From a virus, in IMG/VR virus record IMGVR_UViG_3300034196_000061, positions 1 through 60,045 of that record: DNA of 60,045 bases; one strand, given 5' to 3'. The notes under the pieces were generated by a model. It saw only the letters and a program-made list of their open reading frames with translations. It searched no databases and was not told the DNA's origin. Both the position numbers and the translations under genes were made by a program. The number at the start of each line of letters is the position of its first letter. Positions within the stretch are counted from its first letter, which is position 1. Positions 24,930 to 34,110 of this stretch are shown piece by piece.

Positions 24930-25355
24930 ATGCTCGACAAAACGCTTCCGCACGGCGAAGTCGTGGGCTTCGGTTTTCGCGTCTACTCTCAGGGCGGACA
25001 CCACTACGACAGCACCGGCAGACGCGTACGGGTGCTCCCTGGCCAAATAGTGGACGGGGAGCAAACGTACGTCTGTGAGTGCATCGAAGTTGAGCCCGTA
25101 CGCCCGGAGGACCGGAAGTATCCCTATCCGGACGTGCCGGGGGAGGCGGCTGCGCCGCTATCTTTCAAGGGGTGCCTCGGCACGCCGGGTGAGCCCGCGG
25201 ACCCGGCGGCGCCGGTTGAGCATAGTTGGGGTATGCTCAATGACGAAGTTCTGAAATCTGCCCTCGTGACGTACGGCGAGAAATGGACCGATCGCGACGA
25301 CGCCATAAACTTTCTTGAATCTCAGGGCAGGAAATCGAATGACGTGGACACCTGA
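24930..25355 (+). CDS. Hypothetical protein
   Basis: A 141-residue protein with a small beta-barrel-like front (HGEVVGFGFRVYSQGGHHYD, GRRVRVLPGQIVDGEQTYVC), a Pro/Ala linker and a helical end (ALVTYGEKWTDRDDAINFLE). It overlaps the methyltransferase gene by 17 bp. No named family. Confidence 0.68.
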   Translation: MLDKTLPHGEVVGFGFRVYSQGGHHYDSTGRRVRVLPGQIVDGEQTYVCECIEVEPVRPEDRKYPYPDVPGEAAAPLSFKGCLGTPGEPADPAAPVEHSWGMLNDEVLKSALVTYGEKWTDRDDAINFLESQGRKSNDVDT

Positions 25356-26937
25356 AACAAGCCGCGGATACGAAAGCGCCAAGATCGCGGCTGTCTCGGT
25401 ACCCTATCTCCAAGGCACATTCGTAGACCTCGGGTGCGGCACCGACAAGGTTTGGCCATCGGCTATCGGGATCGACTCCGGCAAAGCCTATGGAGTGGCT
25501 TCTGATATCGTCGCGGACATCGCCGATCTGTCGATATTCGCGACGGGCTCCATGGACGCGGTGTTCTCTTCTCATGCCTTGGAGGATTTCGACAGATCGG
25601 CGGTGCCGCGCGTGCTTGAAGAGTGGGCGCGAATCCTTCGGGTTGGCGGAAACCTCGTTCTGTACGTGCCATCGGCAAATCTCTACCCTCGAAAGGGCGA
25701 GCCTGGGGCGAACAAGGCGCACAAGTGGGATATATACCCCGGAGAGATAGAAGAAATACTAAAACAGGTGAATTGGGGAGACTGGACGCTTCTCGAAAGT
25801 GAAGAGCGCAGCGGGACAAACGAGTATTCGCTTTTCATCGTTGCGCGCAAGATGGCCCCCGGATCGGGATGGCGGGAAAACGTCTGGCAGCGGAACCCGG
25901 GCGGAAAGAAGCGCGCACTGGTCATCCGGTATGGCGCTGCGATCGGCGACATGATGATTGCGAGCTCCATTCTCCCGGGGCTACAGCGCAAAGGATACCA
26001 CGTCACCTTCAACACAACCCCGACCGGCCGCGACTTGCTGTTGCACGATCCACACGTAGACGAGTGGATCATTCAGGACCGGGATTTTGTCCCAAACCCG
26101 CAACTCGGGCCATATTGGGAAGCTCTCGGCGACAGGTTCGATCAGGTCATAAATCTCTGCGAAAGCATCGAAGGAACCTACCTGACGATTGCCGGCCGGA
26201 TTGCAAACCGACACTCTCCGGAAGCTCGGCGGAGGCTCTTGAGCAGCGCGAACTATCTTGAGATCACGCACGACATCGCCGACGTGCCGTATGAGTTTGC
26301 CAGTCGGTTTTATCCGACCGACGAAGAGCGCGCTTGGGCTCTGGACCGGCGCGCGGAGATCGCGGCTCCGGTCATCGCGTGGGTGCTGCACGGCTCGGCC
26401 ATGCACAAGGCGAGCCCGCACATTCAACACGTCGTCTCGTGGCTGTTGCAGCGCTCCCCGTGCGAGGTCGTGCTTTTGGGCGACCGCTCGATTGGATCGA
26501 AGCTGGCGGCCGGGATTATCTCCAAGGTCGGGGAATCCGCGCCCGGGGAGATACACCGAATCCGCAACATGGCAGGGGAGCAGTGGACCCGCCGGCAGGC
26601 TCTTGCGTTTTCCCAGGTCGCCGACTGCGTTGTTGGCCCGGAGACGGGGATTCTCAATGCCGTAGCGCTAGAGATGATGCCCAAGGTCGTGTACCTATCG
26701 CATAGCTCTCGGGACAACTTGACGCGGACCTGGGTGAACACCACGGCGCTTGCGCCGCCATCATCCGCGGCTCCCTGCTACCCGTGCCACATGATGCACC
26801 AAGACTGGTCAACCTGCCATCAGGACCCCGAGACGGGCGCGGCGCTGTGCGCGGCCGGCGTGACCCCGATGGCTCTCTTTGCCGCCATTGCCACAGCGTT
26901 GGGGGCCGTGCGCTGCCGGGATGTCGCCGCCGAGTAA
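25339..26937 (+). CDS. Fused SAM-dependent methyltransferase and GT9-like glycosyltransferase
   Basis: A 532-residue two-domain enzyme from ATG 25339. Residues 1-180 form a class I methyltransferase: VDLGCGTDK (29-37) is motif I and binds S-adenosylmethionine, with DAVFSSHALEDF and LEEWARILRVGGNLVLYVPS after it. From about 190, RALVIRYGAAIGDMMIASSI opens a heptosyltransferase-like (GT9) domain, and CVVGPETGILNAVALEMMPK matches the nucleotide-sugar-binding half. It sits among head and tail genes, so it may modify a virion protein or host surface glycan (inference). The fusion is unusual in a virion operon. Confidence 0.8.
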   Translation: MTWTPETSRGYESAKIAAVSVPYLQGTFVDLGCGTDKVWPSAIGIDSGKAYGVASDIVADIADLSIFATGSMDAVFSSHALEDFDRSAVPRVLEEWARILRVGGNLVLYVPSANLYPRKGEPGANKAHKWDIYPGEIEEILKQVNWGDWTLLESEERSGTNEYSLFIVARKMAPGSGWRENVWQRNPGGKKRALVIRYGAAIGDMMIASSILPGLQRKGYHVTFNTTPTGRDLLLHDPHVDEWIIQDRDFVPNPQLGPYWEALGDRFDQVINLCESIEGTYLTIAGRIANRHSPEARRRLLSSANYLEITHDIADVPYEFASRFYPTDEERAWALDRRAEIAAPVIAWVLHGSAMHKASPHIQHVVSWLLQRSPCEVVLLGDRSIGSKLAAGIISKVGESAPGEIHRIRNMAGEQWTRRQALAFSQVADCVVGPETGILNAVALEMMPKVVYLSHSSRDNLTRTWVNTTALAPPSSAAPCYPCHMMHQDWSTCHQDPETGAALCAAGVTPMALFAAIATALGAVRCRDVAAE

Positions 26938-26949
26938 GGATCAAGCGCC

Positions 26950-27633
26950 ATGGACTGGTCTACCCTGACGGCTTCGAAGGCGACAGCCGGTTCCCTGGCA
27001 AATTGGGCCAACAACAGCACGATCACCAGCGGAGCCGGAGGCGTCGCCGACATCATCTTGGGCGAGGCCGTGCTGTGGATTTCCGAGCGGCTACGGCACT
27101 GGCGAATGCTCTCAGCACCGACAACCGGCACCCTTACCGCCGTCACGGTCCCGAGCCCGACCGGTCAGGACACGGTTTCGATTCCGTCAGACCTGTTGGA
27201 GATGTACGAATTCTATTTGACGGGCACTTACTATTCCAAGGTCCCGATGAAAACCGAACAGGAAATCATCGGCGCGTGGAACTTCGACTCCTCGGGAAAC
27301 CGCGTTCCGTCGATGCCGCGGGGTTTCTTTGTCAACTCCGCGAACATCAACTTTGATTCTCCGCCAGACCGCGCCTACACGTACGCCTATACCTACTATC
27401 AAGCAATCCCCGCGCTCACGTCTGGCGCCCCGACGAATTGGCTTACCCAGCGCTATCCACGCCTGCTTCGGGCCGCCTGCATGATCGGCATATGTGAGTG
27501 GACCAAGGAGCTCGGGGGCGGGACGTATGACCGCACGTATTGGATGATGATGGCTGGCACGCACTTGGACGAAGCGCAGATGTCGAGCGATCGAAGCCGG
27601 CGCGCGACGAGCGGCGGGGTCATTTACGAATGA
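26950..27633 (+). CDS. Head-tail adaptor protein
   Basis: A 227-residue protein of the phage adaptor type. It is helical at the front (VADIILGEAVLWISERLRHW), then carries IPSDLLEMYEFYLTG, RGFFVNSANINFDSPPD and YTYYQAIPAL. Proteins with this order connect portal to tail nozzle in podoviruses. It is followed, with an ATGA overlap, by the nozzle candidate. Confidence 0.78.
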   Translation: MDWSTLTASKATAGSLANWANNSTITSGAGGVADIILGEAVLWISERLRHWRMLSAPTTGTLTAVTVPSPTGQDTVSIPSDLLEMYEFYLTGTYYSKVPMKTEQEIIGAWNFDSSGNRVPSMPRGFFVNSANINFDSPPDRAYTYAYTYYQAIPALTSGAPTNWLTQRYPRLLRAACMIGICEWTKELGGGTYDRTYWMMMAGTHLDEAQMSSDRSRRATSGGVIYE

Positions 27634-29672
27634 CCCTTCAGCCGGTCTATCTCCTGCCGGGCGTTTGCAAGGTAAATTCGGCCTATGCGTCCGGGAAACA
27701 GATCGGCGCTGGCCCGGGGCGCTACGGCACCGGTCGCTATACGGACATGAGCGGGATTCGGTTTGTTGCGGGATTTCCGGAGAAGATAGGGGGATGGCAA
27801 CAGGTCGCTTATGGGCTCGGAAGTCGGACGAACTGTGCGGTTGACTATCGCGGCTCCGACTCGTCAAACAACTTAGCTATTGGCGCGACCAAGGCGGTTT
27901 TTACGTTCAACCCCGTCAACGCATTTATTTGGTATGAAGTGACTCCGTTTAGGTATCCTAAGCAATTTAGTTCCGGTGGATTAACTCTCACGATAACAGC
28001 AAACTCGTCCATTATTTCATTAACTCAGCCCGTCGGGTTGTGGGTTAGTACTGTAGGTTGGATTTATATAAGCGTCCACGACAAACAGCCTGGGGGAATT
28101 GGGTATATAAAAGGTTGGTTTAAGCTTACAAGCGGAAACCCTTTGGTTTTTGACTGTGGCGTCGTGTCAAGCCTTTCCGCAACACAAAATCTGCAAGATG
28201 CAGTATTTTATTCAGAGTGGAATCTATTAGGATCAGCACCCATAGCAACAACCTCCGGATCACCGCTTGTCGTTGTCACGTTCTCTGGCCATGGCGCGGC
28301 GGTTGGCGACGTTGTTAGTTTCTCCGGCGCAAGCGCCGTTGGAGGTTTAACGCTGAGCGGGGACTACACAATAACTGCGGTAACGAGCACAACTTTTACC
28401 GTGAACGCAGGAAGCAACGCAGGGTCTACAACATCCGGAGGCGGGACCTTCGTAATAGTAAGGTTTCGTGCGACCATACCGACCATATCTAATGCTGCGA
28501 CATCGACGGTAGTAAACACGTTCAAAGGTTGGACCATGGCGGCGTATGGTTCAATGGTCGTGTGTGCGCCATGTGGCGGGCAGATGTTCTTTCTCAATAG
28601 CGCATATGGCGGTGGGCACGGCTACCCGATCACGCTGCCAACGGACGCTTACGCCCCAAAGAGCGTTTTGGCCATTTTTGTCACTCCGGAGCGGTTCATT
28701 GTCGCTCTCGGCATCAATGGCAACTCCATGCAGATGGCATGGTGCGATCAGAGCGACCCGACGCAATGGCAGAGCCTGCCGACAAACACGGCAAACCAGG
28801 GCCGGACGTTGCAGGGCGGCGGGTTCCTTGTTGGTGGCATTCCGGTCGGGAGCGGAATTTCGCTGATCTTCTCCAATAAGTCGTGCTTCCAAATGCAATA
28901 CATCGGCGGAAACACGGTGTATTCGACTCCGATGCTGTCAGACGTGGCCGGGCTAATTGGACCCGGAGCGGTCGCGACGCTCGGGGGCGTGGCTTTTTGG
29001 ATGAGCTCCAATGATTTCTTTGCCTACACCGGGACAGTGCAGCGTCTTCCATCCGATGATATCCGAGATTATGTTTTCACCACACTTGGCGGGAACCCAG
29101 GATTCAATTACGAATATGCCTACAACGTAGCGTGCGGAAGCAACAGGGCCAAAAATGAAATTTGGTGGTTCTATCCCGACGCTTCGCACACCGAGAACAA
29201 CCGGTATGTTATCTATCATATAGACCAACAGTGCTGGTCCGTTGGGCTTATGTCCCGCACGGCATGGTGCGACAGTCACCTGTTCTCGACGCCATATGCG
29301 TTTGATGCGGGTGGGTTTGGATATATACACGAAGTTGGCGTTGACGCGGCAGGGTCCGCTCTCGATTGCTATCTAACGACTTCCCCGATTGACATTTCAA
29401 ATGGTGATGCGGGGATGGACGTGTTTGGTTTTATACCAGATATCGAGCGGCTTTCTGGAAACCTGGCTCTCACGATATATACGCAGCAATATACAGAAGA
29501 CACTCCGGCCGCAGACGGGCCTTACACACTGGCCCCCGGCTCCCCTCCGCGTCTGGATTTGCGAAGTGACGGTAAGCTGTTGAGTTTCAAGCTGCGATCA
29601 AATGCCGTTGGTGGGGATGTGCGGCTTGGACTCTGCCGCGTTGACATAAAGCCGTCAAATCAGAGGCTTTAG
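27630..29672 (+). CDS. Tail nozzle / DNA stabilisation-type protein
   Basis: A 680-residue protein from ATG 27630, coupled to the adaptor. A beta-propeller-like, Gly/Trp-rich composition with FVAGFPEKIGGWQQV near residue 50 is characteristic of large podovirus tail-tube or stabilisation proteins. A short insert (about residues 200-280, many Ser/Thr/Gly) may be an Ig-like or loop domain. Assignment rests on order (adaptor, then this, then fibre) and motif. Confidence 0.75.
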   Translation: MTLQPVYLLPGVCKVNSAYASGKQIGAGPGRYGTGRYTDMSGIRFVAGFPEKIGGWQQVAYGLGSRTNCAVDYRGSDSSNNLAIGATKAVFTFNPVNAFIWYEVTPFRYPKQFSSGGLTLTITANSSIISLTQPVGLWVSTVGWIYISVHDKQPGGIGYIKGWFKLTSGNPLVFDCGVVSSLSATQNLQDAVFYSEWNLLGSAPIATTSGSPLVVVTFSGHGAAVGDVVSFSGASAVGGLTLSGDYTITAVTSTTFTVNAGSNAGSTTSGGGTFVIVRFRATIPTISNAATSTVVNTFKGWTMAAYGSMVVCAPCGGQMFFLNSAYGGGHGYPITLPTDAYAPKSVLAIFVTPERFIVALGINGNSMQMAWCDQSDPTQWQSLPTNTANQGRTLQGGGFLVGGIPVGSGISLIFSNKSCFQMQYIGGNTVYSTPMLSDVAGLIGPGAVATLGGVAFWMSSNDFFAYTGTVQRLPSDDIRDYVFTTLGGNPGFNYEYAYNVACGSNRAKNEIWWFYPDASHTENNRYVIYHIDQQCWSVGLMSRTAWCDSHLFSTPYAFDAGGFGYIHEVGVDAAGSALDCYLTTSPIDISNGDAGMDVFGFIPDIERLSGNLALTIYTQQYTEDTPAADGPYTLAPGSPPRLDLRSDGKLLSFKLRSNAVGGDVRLGLCRVDIKPSNQRL

Positions 29673-29673
29673 A

Positions 29674-30957
29674 ATGTCAGATACGTTCACGACCTCACTC
29701 CGCTTTACGATGTCGTCCGACAGCGCGACGGCAATTATCATATCTGATCCTCCAAATATAAATTCCCCGCTCTATTTTACCGGTGCATCCGAATTCGATA
29801 AGGCGATGAACTTATGGGCTCAGCAAATCAAGGGGCAGATTTTCGTACAAAGCAACGTCGGAAACTCTGAGTTTGCAAAATCTATAAACTCAGATTTCAA
29901 ACTTATCGAACAGTCCATTTCAGGTTTTGCGTCTATCCCCGTTGACGGGCTGTCAAGCTACACGCTGACAGCGAACAATGGCACAGAAGACGAGGCGCGT
30001 TGCGCGGTATACCAGTTTACCGGGGCCTTGACGGCGGATTGCACCGTCGATTTGCCCGCGGTTCCCAAGATAGCTTGGGCCACTAACGCATCTTCTGCAA
30101 ATTACAAAATAATTCTTAGAAATGAAAACAGCGCAGGAAGGACATCAGAACTACCGCACTATCAATATTATCCTCAGATGTACACTCTCGTTGTGTCTGA
30201 TGGAGTTAATATTGACCAGCCAGTTATTTACTCAGATCAAGGGTTTGTATCTCGAAACGTCACAGGTGGATATGGATTTTTTGATTCAACATTTACTTAT
30301 AGAAGCACAGTTTTTGTAGACGCAAGCTACAACACTATTCTTTCAAATGTTGGATCAACAGGAACAAGGTTTTATATAACCAACCGAGCCAAAACAATAT
30401 ACTACTCTCTTGACGACAACGGAATCACAACCCTCGCCGGGTCAGATCAGGCGCCGATTAACAACAAAGTCGGCGGCATTCGTATTCTGGCGAACGGCGC
30501 AATAGATCAGTATACAACGTCAACCGTGAACGGCGTCCACAACATGGGTGTTCCGACAGGTGGGAGCTCCTTCTGCGGGTTTTTTTACAACGGCGCAAAT
30601 CCTGTCGGGTCAATCACGACAAATGGCACGACGACATCCTTCAACACGACTTCCGACTATCGGCTGAAGGAAACATTTGGCCCATACCCTTCGTCCGATG
30701 ACTTCGACAAAATAAAAGTCTACGATGGCCGTTGGTTAAATCTATTCGGCGGAGATACCGTTCATTCGCTACAGCCGCTTATCTTGGCGCATGAACTTGC
30801 GGAAGTATTTCCGTTTGCTGTCTCTGGTGAAAAAGATGCAGTAACAGACGAAGGGACTATCAAGCCACAACAGGTGGATTTTTTGTCTCTGATACCGGCG
30901 TTGATTTCTGAAATTCAGTCTCTCCGTTCTAGGCTTGCGAGGCTTGAAGCTAAGTAA
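29674..30957 (+). CDS. Tail fibre with C-terminal S74 intramolecular chaperone
   Basis: A 427-residue trimeric fibre. The end carries SDYRLKE (327-333), where S74 chaperones cut themselves off after folding the fibre, followed by FDKIKVYDGRWLNL, an Ala/Glu-rich helix and a coiled coil (ISEIQSLRSRLARLEAK). The front attaches to the particle and the middle (180-290, A+T-richer, many Tyr/Asn/Thr) probably binds the host receptor. The base-composition shift marks a swapped receptor-binding region. Confidence 0.85.
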   Translation: MSDTFTTSLRFTMSSDSATAIIISDPPNINSPLYFTGASEFDKAMNLWAQQIKGQIFVQSNVGNSEFAKSINSDFKLIEQSISGFASIPVDGLSSYTLTANNGTEDEARCAVYQFTGALTADCTVDLPAVPKIAWATNASSANYKIILRNENSAGRTSELPHYQYYPQMYTLVVSDGVNIDQPVIYSDQGFVSRNVTGGYGFFDSTFTYRSTVFVDASYNTILSNVGSTGTRFYITNRAKTIYYSLDDNGITTLAGSDQAPINNKVGGIRILANGAIDQYTTSTVNGVHNMGVPTGGSSFCGFFYNGANPVGSITTNGTTTSFNTTSDYRLKETFGPYPSSDDFDKIKVYDGRWLNLFGGDTVHSLQPLILAHELAEVFPFAVSGEKDAVTDEGTIKPQQVDFLSLIPALISEIQSLRSRLARLEAK

Positions 30958-31017
30958 CGCGGTTTGCCGTCTCCGCGGTTATCCTGCTAGATTGGCACAA
31001 TTAGTAGGGGAACACCA

Positions 31018-32253
31018 ATGAGCGGGACACTACAGGCGCCGCAGCCGGGCCAGCAGCTACCCCCGGAGGTTTTGGCCGCTCTGCTACAGGGCCGCGGTGG
31101 CTTTGGTGGTCAGGCCCCGCCGGGCGGCGGCCCGGCACCGGGCGGTGCACCACCCCAGGGCGGAGCTCCCGGCGGCAGGCCCCCGATTCCCCTTGGCCCC
31201 CCTCCGGGCGGACCTTCGCCGGGTGGCCCCTCTGGAATGCCGCCGGGCGGCCCGGCCCAAGGCGCTCCCCCAGGCGCTGGCGGCCCGCCACCGATGCCGG
31301 GTCCGGCGCCAGGACCCCCGCCCGGGGCAGGGCAAATCCCCGCAAACTTGGCCATGTTCGCCCGCGGCACCGTGCCCGTGCCAGGGGCGGCGCAGGGCGG
31401 GCAGATGTTCAATCCCGCCGAAATCGCAGCGATGGGCCGCAACGGGGATTCGATCGTCGCCCACCTGACGCCCGGGGAAATCACGATCCCGCCGCAGCTT
31501 CAGAACCCACGCTTGTTGGCCGAGCTCTCGCGCCACTTTCAACGGCATGGCGTTGACCTTGCACAGTTCACCGCGGGCTCTCCGGCGTCGTCGCCAAACC
31601 CCGAGACAGGGGCTCCGCAATACAACTTCATGTCCGCTCTCCTGCCGACGTTGCTTGGGATCGGCGGCGGCGTGATCGGGTCCGCGATCGGCGGCCCGAT
31701 GGGCGGCATGGCGGGCGCAAGCCTGGGATCGGGCGGCGGCACCGCGTTGACTGGTGGCAACGCCCAGCAGTCCCTTTTGTCCGGCCTTGGCAGCGGGCTT
31801 GGGTACGGCGTCGGCACCGGCTCTTTGGGCGATATCCTCGGCGGAGGCGCCGCAACCGGCGTTGCCCAAGCGAGCCCCGGGGTGTCGGCCGGCATGGCGA
31901 ACGCGCTCGGGCCGCAATCTCTCGGCTCCGCTGCGGCCAATGCCGCGCCAGCAACCGCCAGCGCGGGCGGGCTGGCGTCCGATTCACTTGGAAGTCAGTT
32001 GTCCAACGCTTGGAACACCAAGGGCGCGCTCGGGACAGCGTTCGGCGCAAACCTGGGTTACGCCCTCGCTGCGCCGACTGAAGCAAAGGCCGATACGAGC
32101 GCGATGACCGGGCACATGCCCGCAGTCAACAGCACCGGAGGATACAACGCCCGCCTCGGGAATTTCGGCACGTCAACAACCCCGACGTTCAACGGCTACG
32201 ACCCGCAGGCTGCGATGCAAGGTGGCGGCTATCGGTTTTTCAAGACAGCCTGA
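31018..32253 (+). CDS. Pro/Gly-rich internal virion or tail-assembly protein
   Basis: A 411-residue protein. The first 120 residues are extremely Gly/Pro-rich. A recognisable segment follows, DSIVAHLTPGEITIPPQLQ, the 'AHLTPGE' motif of many podovirus internal proteins, then a Gly-zipper-like hydrophobic stretch (LLGIGGGVIGSAIGGPMGGM) that could insert into membranes. Likely ejected with DNA. Confidence 0.68.
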   Translation: MSGTLQAPQPGQQLPPEVLAALLQGRGGFGGQAPPGGGPAPGGAPPQGGAPGGRPPIPLGPPPGGPSPGGPSGMPPGGPAQGAPPGAGGPPPMPGPAPGPPPGAGQIPANLAMFARGTVPVPGAAQGGQMFNPAEIAAMGRNGDSIVAHLTPGEITIPPQLQNPRLLAELSRHFQRHGVDLAQFTAGSPASSPNPETGAPQYNFMSALLPTLLGIGGGVIGSAIGGPMGGMAGASLGSGGGTALTGGNAQQSLLSGLGSGLGYGVGTGSLGDILGGGAATGVAQASPGVSAGMANALGPQSLGSAAANAAPATASAGGLASDSLGSQLSNAWNTKGALGTAFGANLGYALAAPTEAKADTSAMTGHMPAVNSTGGYNARLGNFGTSTTPTFNGYDPQAAMQGGGYRFFKTA

Positions 32254-32262
32254 AGATTTTCC

Positions 32263-32718
32263 ATGAACGATATGCAGGTTGGCCAAGCGATCATCATGCG
32301 GCTGGCGACGGAGAACATCCCGGCGCTGTGGCCGCAACTTGAGCCGCTGATTGTGCGCTCTCTGTTCGATACCCCGACCACGACAGCGGAAGACGTGTTC
32401 CGGATGCTCATGGCATACCGGGCCGATGCCTGGGTGCAGATTCAGCCCGAAACCACCACCGTACAGGCTCTGTCGATTACCGATTACGAAAGCACTCCGC
32501 AGGGTGTTTGGCTGAGAGTTTGGCTGTGCGCTGTTGCTGATGGATACCGACTGAAAACCCAGGAGTTTCGCAGCGCAATCGAACGCTGGAAAACAAGGCA
32601 GCGCTGCCGCGGGCTTTCGCTTGTTGGCCGGCATGGTTGGGTAAAGCTGTTCCCCGACGCAAAAGTTGAGGGGGTGATGATGCGAACCACCGATGCCTAC
32701 GTGGAGGATTCGCCATGA
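32263..32718 (+). CDS. Small internal virion protein, possibly GNAT-like
   Basis: A 151-residue protein. The final part, SAIERWKTRQRCRGLSLVGR, then HGWVKLFPDAK, follows the C-terminal pattern of GNAT-fold proteins found at this place in podoviruses, analogous to T7 gp13. Catalysis is uncertain. It overlaps the next gene by 4 bp. Confidence 0.66.
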   Translation: MNDMQVGQAIIMRLATENIPALWPQLEPLIVRSLFDTPTTTAEDVFRMLMAYRADAWVQIQPETTTVQALSITDYESTPQGVWLRVWLCAVADGYRLKTQEFRSAIERWKTRQRCRGLSLVGRHGWVKLFPDAKVEGVMMRTTDAYVEDSP

Positions 32719-34106
32719 GTAGCGGCGGCGGAGGGAGTAGCAGTCAGACATCAACTGTAACCCAAACCATACCTCAGTTCGAACAGGACTTCGCGCAAGC
32801 GAACCAAAATCTTGCGAACGATCTCGGCTCAACACCGTATCCGGTGTACCAGGGGCAGCTTCAGGCGCCTTTGACATCATTGCAGCAACAGGCTCTGAAA
32901 ACCGTAGGAGACGCCGCCAACAGCTACCGGCCTGATTTGCAAAAAGCAAACAACACGCTGGACAATTCCTCGTATCTTTTGCGCCAGTTCGATAATTTGT
33001 CGGGGCAGACAAGCGCGAACGCAAGCAATGACCCGGTAGCGATGGGGCAGGCTTACATGCCGAGCCTTATGGGCGGCGCGCAAAACTCTATCACCATGGG
33101 ATCAAATTACGCTCCGGGGCTCATGTCGGCCGCAAGCCAAGCCGGCAACAACACCGCTTCGCTCGGCGACGCAGGAGCGTTGGAACAAACCGGCGCGGCT
33201 CTTGGAACGCGCGGCGCCCAAAACATCGCACTCGACCCGAGCGATACGGCGACGGTCCAACGGTTTATGAATCCGTACGTGCAAGCGGCTCTCGATCCGC
33301 AGATACAGCAACTCAATTTGCAGTACGGAAAGCAGGCGCAGGATTTGGCGTCGCAAGCGACCTCGGCCGGCGCCTTCGGCGACGCTCGGCTTGGTGTTAG
33401 TCAGAGCCTCAACAACTATTACAACAACCTCGCGACCTCCGGAGTTGAAGCGCAGGGCTACAACACCGCGTACAACAACGCGATGAGCACGATTGGAAAT
33501 CAGCAGCAGCTTGGCCTCGGGGAAATGAACGGTGCCAGTTCCGCATTCAATCAAGCGGGAACACTTCGCCAGGGGCAACAGGGGTTGCAGCTTCAGGGCG
33601 CACAGATCGGCAACCAAATCCTCACCGGACAACAGGCAAATCAGTTGTCAGCTACAGGATTGCAGAACACCATCTTGACCGGTCAGCAGCAAGCCGGATT
33701 CAACCAAATGGCCGCGGCGCAGGCGGCGCAAAAGAACCTGATGGAAGAACAGGCCGCGCAACTCGCGCGCTCGCAGCAGTACCAATCTCTCGGAACGTCG
33801 GCGCAAACCCTCGGGTTGAATGCGTCGAATGCCAAGTGGGCGGCCGGGCAGGCGGAACAGCAGCAGCAGCAGACGGCCGATAACCTCGCTTATCAGCAAT
33901 ATATGAACCAAGTGAACTGGCCATATCAGCAACTCAACGTGCGCGAGTCTGCGCTCAGCAACAGCCCATACACGATGCAGAACGCCGTCACCCTGCCTGG
34001 GACCTCCAATTCTGCGACGAACCTTGGCGCGTTCGCCAGCCTGTTGGGGCTGTCGGGCGCGAGCTCCGGATGGGGCAGCAGCACCGTTCCGCAAGCGATA
34101 AAGTGA
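32715..34106 (+). CDS. Gln/Ala-rich virion protein
   Basis: A 463-residue protein starting with a Ser/Gly run, then TVTQTIPQFEQDFAQANQNL and long Gln/Asn/Ala-rich helices. The body resembles helical internal virion proteins of podoviruses (long NxxQxxxL repeats). It is four bases from the transglycosylase-like gene; probably part of the ejection assembly. Confidence 0.7.
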   Translation: MSSGGGGSSSQTSTVTQTIPQFEQDFAQANQNLANDLGSTPYPVYQGQLQAPLTSLQQQALKTVGDAANSYRPDLQKANNTLDNSSYLLRQFDNLSGQTSANASNDPVAMGQAYMPSLMGGAQNSITMGSNYAPGLMSAASQAGNNTASLGDAGALEQTGAALGTRGAQNIALDPSDTATVQRFMNPYVQAALDPQIQQLNLQYGKQAQDLASQATSAGAFGDARLGVSQSLNNYYNNLATSGVEAQGYNTAYNNAMSTIGNQQQLGLGEMNGASSAFNQAGTLRQGQQGLQLQGAQIGNQILTGQQANQLSATGLQNTILTGQQQAGFNQMAAAQAAQKNLMEEQAAQLARSQQYQSLGTSAQTLGLNASNAKWAAGQAEQQQQQTADNLAYQQYMNQVNWPYQQLNVRESALSNSPYTMQNAVTLPGTSNSATNLGAFASLLGLSGASSGWGSSTVPQAIK

Positions 34107-34110
34107 TGCC

